Shown: positions 43,436 through 53,388, counted from the stretch's first letter. The stretch is DNA of 64,000 bases from Chitinimonas_A lacunae (GCF_042650885.1 NZ_JBHSBU010000001.1:2790001-2854000), one strand, 5' to 3'. Program-made: numbers and translations. Notes: generated by a model from the sequence alone, not told the origin.

Positions 43436-44080
43436 TTAGACCTTGCCGTTCCAGGCAACGAAGTTGGCCAGCAATTTGAGACCCGCAGCGTGGCTTTTCT
43501 CGGGGTGGAATTGCGTGGCAAAAATATTAGCGCGGGCGACCGCCACCGTGAAGGGGAACGGATAGTCCGACTCAGCCGCCGTCAAGGCGGGGTCGCTGGG
43601 GCGCAGATAGTAGCTGTGAACGAAATAGAAGCGGCTGCCGTCGGCGATGCCATGCCAGAGCGGATGGCTGCCCTGCTGGCGTACCCGATTCCAGCCCATA
43701 TGCGGGACCTTGAGTCGTTGGCCTTGTCCGTCGAGCATCCGCTCGGCCGGGAAGCGCACCACATCGCCGCCGAACAAGCCCAGACCCGGCGTATTGCCGC
43801 CTTCGGCACTCAGTTCAAATAACATTTGGGCACCGACACAGATGCCCAGAAACGGCCGGTCGGTGGTCGCAGCGATCACTGCTTCGCGCAGGCCACGACC
43901 ATCAAGTTCGGCCATGCAGTCACGCATGGCGCCCTGGCCCGGGAATACCACCCGGTCGGCCACGGCCACTTCGGCCGGATCGGAAGTCAGCACCACGTCG
44001 GCCGTGTCGGCGACGTGTTGCAGCGCCTTGACCACCGAACGCAGATTGCCCATGCCGTAATCGACGACGGCGATTTTCAT
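43436..44080 (-). CDS. hisH: Imidazole glycerol phosphate synthase, glutaminase subunit
   Basis: A 214-residue class I glutamine amidotransferase. The nucleophile is in GICVGAQMLFE (family GICLGMQ), and the catalytic His-x-Glu is in ATQFHPEKSH. It supplies ammonia to HisF. In IAVVDYGMGNLRSV the N-terminal pattern is canonical. Confidence 0.97.
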   Translation of the reverse strand: MKIAVVDYGMGNLRSVVKALQHVADTADVVLTSDPAEVAVADRVVFPGQGAMRDCMAELDGRGLREAVIAATTDRPFLGICVGAQMLFELSAEGGNTPGLGLFGGDVVRFPAERMLDGQGQRLKVPHMGWNRVRQQGSHPLWHGIADGSRFYFVHSYYLRPSDPALTAAESDYPFPFTVAVARANIFATQFHPEKSHAAGLKLLANFVAWNGKV

Positions 44081-44111
44081 GCGAGTTCCCAGAAGCTGTG
44101 GGTTGAGCGAT

Positions 44112-44705
44112 TCACGCCGTGAGCGTTCCCTTAGTCGATGGCGTCGCGCCGGCCATCCGTTCGTCCACTTCGACCGCCATCCGTAAGGCGCGGCCGAATG
44201 CCTTGAAAATGGTTTCCGCCTGATGATGGGCGTTGACGCCGCGCAGATTGTCGATATGCAGCGTCACCATGGCATGGTTGACGAAGCCGTGGAAAAACTC
44301 GCTGAACAGATCGACATCGAACTGGCCGATTGCAGCCCGGCTGTATTCGACGTTGTAGACCAGGCCGGGCCGGCCCGACAAATCGATTACCACCCGGCTC
44401 AGTGCCTCGTCGAGCGGAACATAGGCGTGGCCGTAGCGGCGGATGCCCTTTTTGTCGCCGATGGCACGGGCAAAGGCCTGGCCCAGGGTGATGCCGATGT
44501 CTTCGACCGTATGGTGGGCATCGATATGCAGGTCGCCCACGGCGGCGATATCGAGATCGATCAGGCCGTGACGGGCGACCTGGTCAAGCATATGTTCGAG
44601 AAACGGGACGCCGGTCTGGAAGCGGGAATGGCCGCTGCCGTCGAGATTGAGGGTGACGGCGATCTGGGTTTCCAGGGTATTGCGGCTGACGGCGGCTTGG
44701 CGCAT
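44112..44705 (-). CDS. hisB: Imidazoleglycerol-phosphate dehydratase
   Basis: A 197-residue protein with the metal-binding repeats HIDAHHTVEDIGI and NLRGVNAHHQAETIFK. It starts with RNTLETQIAVTLNLDGSG. It is the monofunctional form, without the phosphatase domain. It is the first gene after the large AT-rich gap, so a promoter probably lies there. Confidence 0.97.
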   Translation of the reverse strand: MRQAAVSRNTLETQIAVTLNLDGSGHSRFQTGVPFLEHMLDQVARHGLIDLDIAAVGDLHIDAHHTVEDIGITLGQAFARAIGDKKGIRRYGHAYVPLDEALSRVVIDLSGRPGLVYNVEYSRAAIGQFDVDLFSEFFHGFVNHAMVTLHIDNLRGVNAHHQAETIFKAFGRALRMAVEVDERMAGATPSTKGTLTA

Positions 44706-45316
44706 GGCAGAGATCGGAAAAGATTGCTGGCGCTATTGTGCCATGTTGCGCGGCGCCCGCCAGTGCCGGCTATCCCGGATAAGCCCTGCCCTGGCGCAGA
44801 AAACTGGACAAGTCGATAGATAGAAAATTTTTTGCAAAATAATCTCCATATATACGGCAATATTTAAAAAGAAAATAAAAAATCAAGCAAATCCACTTTT
44901 TATACAACCGGTCGCTTTCAACTCCTCTTCCCTAACAAAATCCCCCACAGAGCAAGTGCCAGCCTCTAACCAGTCACTTGCCAACCAGTGACGTAAACAC
45001 TTTCCGTCCGTCAACACCGGCCACCAGCCAGCCATTGAGCTAGTCTGATCTCCATGGCACGCAAAGCCAGAGGCAGAGAACAGGTTCTCCGACTGAGCCG
45101 GAGCGTGTCCGGGTCCGGCGTGAACACCAAGGCGCTACGGCATGTCCGTCGAAAGCGGAGTCGCCAGCGAGCCTAGCTGAGTTAAGTGTCTGTGCCTTGG
45201 GGTCCGGACACGCTGACGCCGGATGATCGGAAAACGCGCCAGCAGTGCCGATCTATCCGGCCCGAAGTTCCGACTCCGGGCCATTGATTGCCAGGGCTGG
45301 AGGCTAGGTATCGGCC
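44706..45316. other. 611-base non-coding gap upstream of hisB with AT-rich tract and repeats
   Basis: No gene is supported. The 44820-44950 part is strikingly AT-rich for this genome and may hold the hisB promoter. The 45060-45240 part contains two GTGTCCGG-type words in opposite orientation, one of which recurs near 38550. Such a gap inside the his cluster suggests past insertion or deletion. Confidence 0.5.
45202..45220 (-). repeat. 19-base intergenic repeat, inverted copy
   Basis: TCCGGACACGCTGACGCCG is the reverse complement of the copy near 38550. Confidence 0.55.
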
Positions 45317-46396
45317 TCAGGCCGCCGACTTTGCCAGGCTTGCAGCCAGTGCGGCCAGCATGGCGTTGTTTTCCTCGGGCGTGCCGACGGTGAGCCGCAG
45401 ACAACCGCTCAGGGCCGGGTGACCGCCGTGCAGCCGTTTTACCAGAATGCCCATGGCTTTGAGATCGGTGAAGACACGGTCGGCGTCGGCAAGCCGCACC
45501 AGCACGAAATTGGCCTGCGACGGATAGGCCTTCACGCCGTCCATCGCCTGCAAGGCCGCAAACAGCGCTTCGCGTTCGGCGCGCAATTCGGCCGTCTGGG
45601 CATCGAATAGTCCAATATGGCGCAAGGCGAAGCAGGCCGCCGCGTTGCTGAGGACGTTGATGTTGTAGGGCAGGCGCAGCTTGTCGAATTCGCCCAGCCA
45701 TTCACGGCGGCCGACGAGATAGCCCAGGCGAAGACCGGCCAGGCCCAGCTTGGACAGGGTGCGCATCACCACCGCGTTGGGATAGTGGGCGACGCGCGGC
45801 AGGAAGCTGTCCTCGGCAAAGGCCGAATAAGCCTCGTCGATCACGACCAGGCCGGGCGTCGCGCGGATCAAGGCATCGACGTCGGCAGCCGGGAACAGGT
45901 TGCCGGTGGGGTTGTTGGGGTAGGAGACGAACACCAGGGCCGGCCGGTGTTCCGCGATGGCTGCGAGCGCTGCGGCGCGGTCGAGCGCGAAATCGGGGCC
46001 GAGCGGCACGCCGACGTATTCGACGCCGAGCATGGTCGCGATCATCCGGTACATCACGAAGCTCGGCTCGAAGGCGAGAATCTTGGCACCCGGCTTGGCC
46101 AGCGCCAGCGCGATTAGCTGGATCAGCTCATCCGAGCCATTGCCCAGCAGCAGCTCCAATTCCTCGGGCACGGCCATGGCCGTGCGCAGCGCCGCTTTCA
46201 CCGCCTCGCCGCTCGGGTCGGGATAGCGGTTGATATCGACCTGGGCGAGCTGCGCCGCCAGTTCGGCGCGCAAGGACTCGGGCAGGACGAAGGGGTTTTC
46301 CATCGCATCGAGCTTGATCATGCCAGCGGCCGGCGGCACGTGGTAAGCCGTCAAAGCAAGGATTTCGGGGCGAATCAGGGCAGCAGGCGTAGTCAT
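45317..46396 (-). CDS. hisC: Histidinol-phosphate aminotransferase
   Basis: A 359-residue PLP enzyme of aminotransferase class I/II. Key segments are LDAMENPFVLP, LGNGSDELIQL, SYPNNPTGN, VIDEAYSAFA and the PLP-lysine region MRTLSKLGLAGLRLGY. The frame is open far upstream, but ATG 46394-46396 gives the family length. A non-his gene pair separates it from hisD. Confidence 0.97.
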   Translation of the reverse strand: MTTPAALIRPEILALTAYHVPPAAGMIKLDAMENPFVLPESLRAELAAQLAQVDINRYPDPSGEAVKAALRTAMAVPEELELLLGNGSDELIQLIALALAKPGAKILAFEPSFVMYRMIATMLGVEYVGVPLGPDFALDRAAALAAIAEHRPALVFVSYPNNPTGNLFPAADVDALIRATPGLVVIDEAYSAFAEDSFLPRVAHYPNAVVMRTLSKLGLAGLRLGYLVGRREWLGEFDKLRLPYNINVLSNAAACFALRHIGLFDAQTAELRAEREALFAALQAMDGVKAYPSQANFVLVRLADADRVFTDLKAMGILVKRLHGGHPALSGCLRLTVGTPEENNAMLAALAASLAKSAA

Positions 46397-46632
46397 GGTC
46401 GGACGCGTGAGGGTAGGAAATAAGGCGAAGTATGGGGTAATGGCGTGGCGTTGGCGCCCGGCTCCGCTGCCGACAACTTGGCATAACGGCGCCGAACGCT
46501 CGTCAACACCGGCTTTTCGGTGCGCCGACGAGCTTATCCCGCTCGCACCGGCGACCAGCACCAAGCCTGCCAGATCGTCGTCATGGCCATTGTCGCTGGC
46601 AAAGGCCATCCCCCATCGGGCTGAGCGACCTA

Positions 46633-47070
46633 TCAGACATCGACACCATCTGGGCGGTGACGCTTCTCTGCATAGGCCTTGAGTGACCGCATGGTGTGCG
46701 GCAGCCCCTCCCGGACCTGCTTGGCGATCCCGGGCGCGAAAAGGAAGGCAAGCGGACCCGTGAACCAGACCCGGTGAGCGACTTCCGACCCATCGGCTGT
46801 CGGGGAAACCATATGCTCGAAGTGCATCCGGAACAGAGGAATATAGCCCTCTACGGTGAATGACCGGCCCTCGGTACGCTCCGTCACGACCATCGGAACG
46901 CCCATGCCTTTGCGGGGAGTGATTCGACCCTTCGTTCCAACCGCGAATGGCCCATTGAGCAAGGCTTGCTTTGTGTCCGGGTCCCACAGATGCCATTGGT
47001 CGACCTCGCTCCAGATCTGATCGATGACCGAGGGCGGGACGGCGATGTGGATGCGTTCTTCGATATGCAT
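46633..47070 (-). CDS. SRPBCC (START-like) domain protein
   Basis: A 145-residue protein of the polyketide cyclase/dehydrase type. IHIAVPPSVIDQIWSEVDQWHLWDP is the typical SRPBCC opening (first strand, helix, W-x-x-WDP). It binds a hydrophobic ligand in this fold. ATG 47068-47070 follows TAGGAA at somewhat long spacing. It is a lone gene between the helicase gene and hisC; its ligand is unknown. Confidence 0.78.
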   Translation of the reverse strand: MHIEERIHIAVPPSVIDQIWSEVDQWHLWDPDTKQALLNGPFAVGTKGRITPRKGMGVPMVVTERTEGRSFTVEGYIPLFRMHFEHMVSPTADGSEVAHRVWFTGPLAFLFAPGIAKQVREGLPHTMRSLKAYAEKRHRPDGVDV

Positions 47071-47168
47071 AGAAGTATGAATTCCTAGCGTTGGAAGAAA
47101 CCTGCTGCCGGCGTTGCACAGCAACGGCGGGAACCCAAAGCACAGCTTTGGGCAGATTCGAAGATCCT

Positions 47169-47198
47169 GTCTAGCACAGAATTTTCCGAATTCTTTCC
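47169..47198 (+). repeat. Recurrent AT-rich intergenic motif, copy I
   Basis: GTCTAGCACAGAATTTTCC is followed by GAATTCTTTCC. It agrees with copy D at about 22 of 30 positions and lies in the gap after the helicase gene. Confidence 0.4.
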
Positions 47199-47255
47199 AA
47201 ACCCGTCATCGCCCAGCGCCGTGGGCAGCCATCGTCCACGGCGCCCCGTTTCGGC

Positions 47256-50200
47256 TCAGCGGCCGTCCGAGAGCGGGCCGAACAGATCGTCGAGCGAGGT
47301 CGGGTCGAGCACGGCGAGCTTGCTGGCGTCCTCGGCCAGGATGGCATCGGCGAGCGCACGCTTGTGGGCTTGCAGCGCCAGGATCTTCTCCTCGACCGTG
47401 CCTTGCGTCACCAGCTTGTAGACGAACACCGGCTTGTCCTGGCCGATCCGGTAGGCGCGGTCGGTTGCCTGGTTTTCGACGGCCGGGTTCCACCACGGGT
47501 CGTAGTGGATCACCGTGTCGGCAGCCGTCAGATTGAGACCAACGCCGCCCGCCTTGAGGCTGATCAGGAACAGCGGCACCTGGCCTTCCTGAAAGGCATC
47601 GATCACAGCGGCACGGTCGCGCGTCTGACCGGTCAGGCTCACATAGGGAATATTGGCCTCGACCAGGGCTTCCTCGATCAGCGCCAGCATCGAGGTGAAC
47701 TGCGAGAACAGCAGGATGCGCCGACCTTCGGCCAGCAGTTCGGGCAGCAGATCCATCAGCAGTTCGAGCTTGGCCGAGTTCTTGGCCGCTGCCGCAGCGG
47801 GCAGCTTGACCAGACGCGGGTCACAACAGGCCTGGCGCAGCTTCAGGAGCGCATCGAGCACCACGATCTGGCTGCGGCTCCAGCCCTTCTCGGCGATGGT
47901 GGCGCGCAGTTCCTCATGGAGCGCCAGACGCAGCGTTTCGTACAGATCGCGCTGATCGCCTTCGAGTTCGACCGTGCGCAGGATTTCGGTCTTGGCCGGC
48001 AGCTCCTTGGCCACCTGCTCCTTGCTACGGCGCAGCAGGAAGGGCGAGACCCGGCGAGCCAGCGCAGCGCGACAGGCGCCGTCGCCGTGCTTTTCGATCG
48101 GCGTGCGCCAGTAGCGGCGGAAACTGTCGGCGTCGCCAAGCAAGCCCGGCAGCAGGAAGTGGAACAGCGACCACAGCTCGCCCAGATGGTTTTCCAACGG
48201 CGTACCGGTCAGGCACAGGCGGTGGTTGGCATGGAGCGCACCGCACACCTGACTGCCGCGGGCACGCGGATTCTTGATGTTCTGCGCCTCGTCGAGGATC
48301 AGCAGATGGAAGCGGAACTTGAGCAATGCCTCGCCATCGCGCGCCAGCAGCGGATAGGTGGTCAGGATCAGGTCGGCGTCGTCGAATTCGGCATAGCGGT
48401 TATGACGGTCAGGGCCGTGCAGCACCACGATGCGCAGCTCGGGCGCGAACTGCTGGGCTTCGCGGCGCCAGTTGAACACCAGCGAAGTCGGCGCCACCAC
48501 CAGGGCCGGGCGGGTCAGTCGGCCGGCGCGTTTTTCGGTCAGGATATGGGCAAGCGCCTGGATGGTCTTACCGAGACCCATATCGTCGGCCAGAATGCCG
48601 GCCAGACCGTGCTCGCGCAGGGTTTGCAGCCAGGCCAGACCTTGTTTCTGGTAATCGCGCAGCTCGGCACCGAAGCCGGCCGGCGCCTCCATCCCACCTT
48701 GCTCGGCCAGCTTGGCCAGTGCCCGGCCGAAGGCGCGCAGCGTCTCGCCGCCACGCATGGCGATGCCGCCTTCGCGTTCGAGCTGATGCAGACGGCCGGC
48801 ATCGAGCCGCGACAGGGACAGATGGCCGTTCGGATCGACCGAACCGCGGTCGAACAACTCGACCAGCGCCATCAGCATCGGCCGCAGGCGGCCAAGCGGT
48901 AGCACCAGAATCCCTTCGGGCAGCCGCAGCCGCAGCGGATGGTCATCGGGCAGACCCTGGATCTGCGCCGGGCCGCTGAAGCGCTGTAGCGCCTCGACCA
49001 ATAAGGGCAGCAGCTCCACCCGGCGGCCGTTGACCTCGACGCCGAGCGACAGCGAAAACCAGTCGTGGCCGCTGTCGTCGATATCGAGCCAGGCTTCGCC
49101 AGCGTGCAGAAGGCGATAGGGGAAGTCTTCGGCGTAATCGATGATCCAGCCCAGTTCCGCCAGACGCGGCAGCAGCTCGCTGGCCAGATCGAGCCAGATC
49201 GCATCGAGCTGCGGTGCCACCGGGTCCTCGGGGTCGAGTTCGGCGATCGCGCTGGGGAGCCAGATATGGTCGGCCGGCTGGCCGGCCGGATCGGGCCGTT
49301 CAAACACGAAGCCACGCCAACCTTCCAGCCCATGCTGCGACAACAGATGGGCCAGCGCCGCCTCGGCGGCCGGCTGGCGCGGCATTTCGAGCAGCAGATC
49401 GCCGCGCGCCCGGTGCAGCACCGTATCACCGATCAGATCGCCGGTAGCCGGTAAGGGCACGCGCACGCCATCGTAGTCGCAATAGGCTTCGATCCAGCTT
49501 GGCGTCTCGCCGAGCGGACGCAGGGTACGCCAATCGTTGGCGTGCAGATTGCCCTGGCTACAGCGCAGTACTCCGCGCGGTGCCGTCTCGCGCCGCTCGA
49601 CCGGCAGCACGGCGGGCGCAGGCAGCGGTAACGGCAATCCCTGCCACTCCTCGGCGATATGCGCGGCCACCTTGGGCGCCAGGGTAGGCATGGTCATCGC
49701 CTGCATCGCCAACAGCGGCGACAGACCGGTATCGAGTTCGCCGACCGAACCGTCGGCATCGAGATAGAACGGCGGCGCCACGGCGATCCACTGCTGCGGC
49801 GCGGGCTCGGCACTCAGACTGAGCCGCTGGCCGCCATCCTCGGCCATCTGCCAGGCGACCGAGGCCGCGCGGGCCGGACCGGCAGTCAGCGGCGGCGAGG
49901 AAGGTTGCAGCCAATGGCAGCGGCCGGTGCCGAGCATCCGGCGCAGCAGCATGGCACCCCATTCGCCGGCCAGCCGGTAGCCCGGCTCATCGGCAGGCAA
50001 CTTGGCCAGATCGGTCAGCAGTTGCAGATCGACCGGTCGCAGATAGTTGGGCGGCTCGGCGCTGCTCCAGCCCGGGAAAGGCAAGGCTTCATCGTAGCTG
50101 CCGTCGGCAAGCAGCCGGCAACTGGTCGGCACCACCCGATGGCCGCCTTCGCCTGGCGCCAGCACATAGAGTAAGCGGTTACGCACCCCGGGCGGATATC

Positions 50201-50636
50201 CATCGACCCCGACAGCCACGGCACGGAACGATTGCCACCAGCGGCTGACCCGCTCGGGCACAGCCGGCGCGGGGGCCTCGTCCGCGGTTTCGCCGCCGTT
50301 GAGCATCTCCTGCTCGCCCAGCCAGTTCCACAGCAGCGCCACCGCATGTTCGCAGTCACCGGCGGCCGGACAGTTGCACTGGGTCTTCAGGTCTTCGAGC
50401 GGCGTCGAGGCATTGAAGCTGAGTCGGGTGGTAAAGGTCTTGCGCGTACCGCACTGCACCGTGCCGACCAGCATGGTACGGCCGCGCGCCACCGCCGGAA
50501 TCCCGCTCTGGACGCGGCCGTCCAGGGCATAGCTGACACCCGAGGCGACGATCTTCTCGCCGAAACGATCGACCAGCGCGGCGTAGAAAGGCAGAGTCGA
50601 CAGCGCCGGCGGCACGTTGGAAAACGATTGGGTCAT
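47256..50636 (-). CDS. Snf2-family helicase with N-terminal SWIM zinc finger
   Basis: An 1126-residue protein. A SWIM finger (C87, C89, C95, H97 in CNCPAAGDCEH) is followed by a long middle region and a C-terminal Snf2 ATPase: LADDMGLGKTIQALAH (Walker A), LLILDEAQNIKNP (DEAQ box), LTGTPLENHLGELWSLFHF, LLFSQFTSML and NQATDRAYRIGQ. Such proteins remodel DNA-protein complexes; their bacterial role is unclear. The start at 50634-50636 (MTQSFSNV) was chosen. It interrupts the hisD-hisC neighbourhood. Confidence 0.92.
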   Translation of the reverse strand: MTQSFSNVPPALSTLPFYAALVDRFGEKIVASGVSYALDGRVQSGIPAVARGRTMLVGTVQCGTRKTFTTRLSFNASTPLEDLKTQCNCPAAGDCEHAVALLWNWLGEQEMLNGGETADEAPAPAVPERVSRWWQSFRAVAVGVDGYPPGVRNRLLYVLAPGEGGHRVVPTSCRLLADGSYDEALPFPGWSSAEPPNYLRPVDLQLLTDLAKLPADEPGYRLAGEWGAMLLRRMLGTGRCHWLQPSSPPLTAGPARAASVAWQMAEDGGQRLSLSAEPAPQQWIAVAPPFYLDADGSVGELDTGLSPLLAMQAMTMPTLAPKVAAHIAEEWQGLPLPLPAPAVLPVERRETAPRGVLRCSQGNLHANDWRTLRPLGETPSWIEAYCDYDGVRVPLPATGDLIGDTVLHRARGDLLLEMPRQPAAEAALAHLLSQHGLEGWRGFVFERPDPAGQPADHIWLPSAIAELDPEDPVAPQLDAIWLDLASELLPRLAELGWIIDYAEDFPYRLLHAGEAWLDIDDSGHDWFSLSLGVEVNGRRVELLPLLVEALQRFSGPAQIQGLPDDHPLRLRLPEGILVLPLGRLRPMLMALVELFDRGSVDPNGHLSLSRLDAGRLHQLEREGGIAMRGGETLRAFGRALAKLAEQGGMEAPAGFGAELRDYQKQGLAWLQTLREHGLAGILADDMGLGKTIQALAHILTEKRAGRLTRPALVVAPTSLVFNWRREAQQFAPELRIVVLHGPDRHNRYAEFDDADLILTTYPLLARDGEALLKFRFHLLILDEAQNIKNPRARGSQVCGALHANHRLCLTGTPLENHLGELWSLFHFLLPGLLGDADSFRRYWRTPIEKHGDGACRAALARRVSPFLLRRSKEQVAKELPAKTEILRTVELEGDQRDLYETLRLALHEELRATIAEKGWSRSQIVVLDALLKLRQACCDPRLVKLPAAAAAKNSAKLELLMDLLPELLAEGRRILLFSQFTSMLALIEEALVEANIPYVSLTGQTRDRAAVIDAFQEGQVPLFLISLKAGGVGLNLTAADTVIHYDPWWNPAVENQATDRAYRIGQDKPVFVYKLVTQGTVEEKILALQAHKRALADAILAEDASKLAVLDPTSLDDLFGPLSDGR

Positions 50637-50718
50637 GGCAACAGGCCCGGCCAGGCGGGCTTCAAGCGGGGTGGAAAAGGTAGGCGATGCTGCCGGCGGG
50701 CAGGCCGGCGTACCGCAT

Positions 50719-52017
50719 TCAGTCGTCCCGGTAGCGCAGCTCGGCGGCGCGGGCATGCGCCGTCAGCCCTTCACCGTGCGCCAGCGTGCTGGCTACCCGG
50801 CCAAGCCGGGCAGCGGCGGCTTCCGCGACATAGATCAGGCTGCTGCGTTTCTGGAAATCGTAGACCCCGAGCGGACTGGCAAAACGGGCCGTGCGCGAGG
50901 TCGGCAGCACATGGTTGGGCCCGGCGCAGTAGTCGCCCAGCGACTCGGAGGTAAAGCGGCCCAGGAAGATCGCGCCGGCGTGGCGGATCTTGGCCTGCCA
51001 GGTCCAGGGTGACTCGACCGACAGCTCGAGATGTTCGGGAGCAATCCGATTGGCCAGGACACAGGCTTGGTCGAGGTCGGCCACCTCGATCAGCGCGCCA
51101 CGGTTGCCCAGCGACGCCTCGATGATGGCGCGGCGCGGCATCTGCGGCAGCAGCCGGGCGATGCTGGCGGCGACCTGGTCGATAAAGCGCGGGTCGGGGC
51201 ACAGCAGGATGCTTTGGGCGATTTCGTCGTGTTCGGCCTGGCTGAACAGATCCATGGCGATCCAGTCGGGATCGGTGTGGCCGTCGCAGATCACCAGGAT
51301 TTCCGACGGACCCGCCACCATATCGATGCCGACCAGACCGAAGACGGCCCGCTTGGCCGCTGCCACATAGGCGTTGCCAGGGCCGGTGATCTTGTCTACC
51401 TGCGGCACGCTGGCCGTGCCGTAGGCCAGTGCCGCGACCGCCTGGGCACCACCCACGGTGAAAACCCGATCGACGCCGGCGAGCCAGGCCGCAGCGAGCA
51501 CCAGATCATTACGTTCACCACGCGGCGTCGGCACCACCATGATGATCTCGCCGACCCCGGCCACCTTGGCGGGGATGGCATTCATCAGCACGCTGGACGG
51601 ATAAGCCGCCTTGCCACCGGGCACATAGATGCCGACGCGATCGAGCGGCGTCACCGCCTGACCGAGCACCGTGCCATCGGGCTCGGTGTACTGCCAGGAC
51701 GTGGTCAGTTGTCTTTCGTGATAGCTGCGGATGCGCTGGGCAGCGGCCTCAAGCGCCTGCCGCTGTTCGGGCGCCAGACGCTCGAATGCCTGTTGCAGCA
51801 CGGCACGGTCGAGTTCGAGTTCAGCGGCCGAGGCGACCGTGACTCCGTCAAAGCGGGCGGTGTAGTCGAGCAGGGCCGCGTCGCCACGGGTTTTGACGTC
51901 GGTCAGGATGGCCGCGACGGTACGGTCGATCTCGGGATTCTGGGCGGTTTCGAAATCCAGCAGGGCGGCAAGACGCTGGTCGAAGTCGGGCTGTTGGGTG
52001 GACAGGCGTTGCAGCAT
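50719..52017 (-). CDS. hisD: Histidinol dehydrogenase
   Basis: A 432-residue protein with GIYVPGGKAAYPSSVLM, TVGGAQAVAALAYGT, the signature IDMVAGPSEILVI and a C-terminal APNHVLPTSRTAR-like GPNHVLPT motif. It catalyses the last two oxidation steps. The start at 52015-52017 was chosen. The frame is open further upstream into hisG. Confidence 0.97.
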   Translation of the reverse strand: MLQRLSTQQPDFDQRLAALLDFETAQNPEIDRTVAAILTDVKTRGDAALLDYTARFDGVTVASAAELELDRAVLQQAFERLAPEQRQALEAAAQRIRSYHERQLTTSWQYTEPDGTVLGQAVTPLDRVGIYVPGGKAAYPSSVLMNAIPAKVAGVGEIIMVVPTPRGERNDLVLAAAWLAGVDRVFTVGGAQAVAALAYGTASVPQVDKITGPGNAYVAAAKRAVFGLVGIDMVAGPSEILVICDGHTDPDWIAMDLFSQAEHDEIAQSILLCPDPRFIDQVAASIARLLPQMPRRAIIEASLGNRGALIEVADLDQACVLANRIAPEHLELSVESPWTWQAKIRHAGAIFLGRFTSESLGDYCAGPNHVLPTSRTARFASPLGVYDFQKRSSLIYVAEAAAARLGRVASTLAHGEGLTAHARAAELRYRDD

Positions 52018-52062
52018 GGCGTCAGTCGAGGCGAAGAAAAACGCAAAGGGCGGACGAGGCAC

Positions 52063-52707
52063 TCATGCGGCCGGTCCACGGGCGCCGGCAAAGGCGTCGA
52101 GAATAGCTTGCAGACCGGCGCACTTGAGCTTGAGCGCGGCCTGGTTGACCACCAGTCGGGAGCTGACATCGAGTACATGCTCGACCGCCACCAGATCGTT
52201 GGCAGCCAGGGTACCGCCGCTGCTGACCAGATCGACGATGGCATCGGCCAGACCGACTAGCGGTGCCAGCTCCATCGACCCATACAGCTTGATCAGATCG
52301 ACGTGGACGCCCTTTCTGGCGAAATGCTCGCGCGCCGATTCGACATATTTGGTCGCGACGCGCAGCCGGGCGCCCTGCTTGACCGCATCGTGGTAATCAA
52401 AGCCACGCGGCACCGCCACCATCAGGCGGCAACGGGCGATTTCCAGATCGAGCGGCTGATACAGCCCCGCCCCACCATGCTCGAGCAGCACGTCGTAGCC
52501 GGCGACACCGAGGTCGGCGGCGCCGTGTTGAACATAGGTGGGAACATCGCTGGCGCGGACGATGACCAGGCGGACATCAGCGCGATTGGTGGAGAGGATC
52601 AGCTTACGCGACCGCTCGGGGTCTTCGCTGGGGACGATGCCGGCGGCGGCCAGCAACGGCACGGTTTCCTCGAAGATACGGCCTTTGGAGAGGGCGATGG
52701 TGATCAT
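52063..52707 (-). CDS. hisG: ATP phosphoribosyltransferase, short form
   Basis: A 214-residue protein starting MITIALSKGRIFEETVPLL, with VRASDVPTYVQHGAADLGV and a P-loop-like SSGGTLAAND. It lacks the C-terminal regulatory domain, so it belongs to the short HisG form that needs the HisZ regulatory partner. hisZ is not in the window. Confidence 0.97.
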   Translation of the reverse strand: MITIALSKGRIFEETVPLLAAAGIVPSEDPERSRKLILSTNRADVRLVIVRASDVPTYVQHGAADLGVAGYDVLLEHGGAGLYQPLDLEIARCRLMVAVPRGFDYHDAVKQGARLRVATKYVESAREHFARKGVHVDLIKLYGSMELAPLVGLADAIVDLVSSGGTLAANDLVAVEHVLDVSSRLVVNQAALKLKCAGLQAILDAFAGARGPAA

Positions 52708-52770
52708 GCGGAGCCAGTCTGCGATCGACGGCCTGAGCCCGTTTTACGGACGAATGGCCAAACGTTTAGC

Positions 52771-53253
52771 TTACCCCGATTCGGGATGCTTGGCGATAAA
52801 TCGTTCCAGCTTTTGCAAAGCCATGGCCCGAATCCGTTGCCGCATCCATGGCGTCCAGCCAAGCAGCACGCCGGGGAGACCGAGCGCCATGCGGCTCCAG
52901 GCCCACAGATCGAAATCGTCGTGGTGACGCACGATCAGACCGTCGCGGTATTCGAGCTGCGCCACGATCCGGTTATGCACCGGCCGACCGCTGCCCGAGA
53001 AGGGATAACGGGCCTCCCAGTGGACCAGCGCACGGCCGTCAGCGGCCGAGACGAGTCGATGTCGCACCTCCAGCTGACTCGCCCCTTCGACCAGCATGCG
53101 CCACATCGCCCCGGCCCGCTTTCCTTCGAGTCGGCCGAAAGCCGGGTCGTCGAACACCACCTCAGGGTGATAGCAGGCCAGCATGGCCTGCCAGTCGCGC
53201 GCAGCAAAGGCACTGTAGAAACGCTGGGCCAGCTCGGCTTCGACGGTTGCCAT
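52771..53253 (-). CDS. SnoaL/NTF2-like protein
   Basis: A 160-residue protein of the NTF2 superfamily. YSAFAARDWQAMLACYHPEVVFDDPAFG is the standard opening (helix, then Y-H-P-E-V-x-F-D-D-P), followed by a sheet with VVAQLEYRDGLIVRHHDDFDLW-like ending. Members include isomerases and binding proteins. The activity is unknown. It lies between murA and hisG on the same strand. Confidence 0.85.
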   Translation of the reverse strand: MATVEAELAQRFYSAFAARDWQAMLACYHPEVVFDDPAFGRLEGKRAGAMWRMLVEGASQLEVRHRLVSAADGRALVHWEARYPFSGSGRPVHNRIVAQLEYRDGLIVRHHDDFDLWAWSRMALGLPGVLLGWTPWMRQRIRAMALQKLERFIAKHPESG

Positions 53254-53388
53254 AACGCCTCCTCGGCAGGACGGGCCAGGCCCGCAGCAGTTTGAATGGC
53301 ACTCGAGCGCCCAAGCCGGGCAGCAACGGTCCGGACGCCCTGCACAGCGCGCTTTCCGGTTCGTCCGTTCCCGCCCTGATGGCGCGGA

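Noticed and set aside
46397..47143. N-terminal extension of hisC in the same frame
   Set aside because: It would give a 608-residue protein, the added part is low-complexity and overlaps the SRPBCC gene. The internal ATG gives the normal HisC length.
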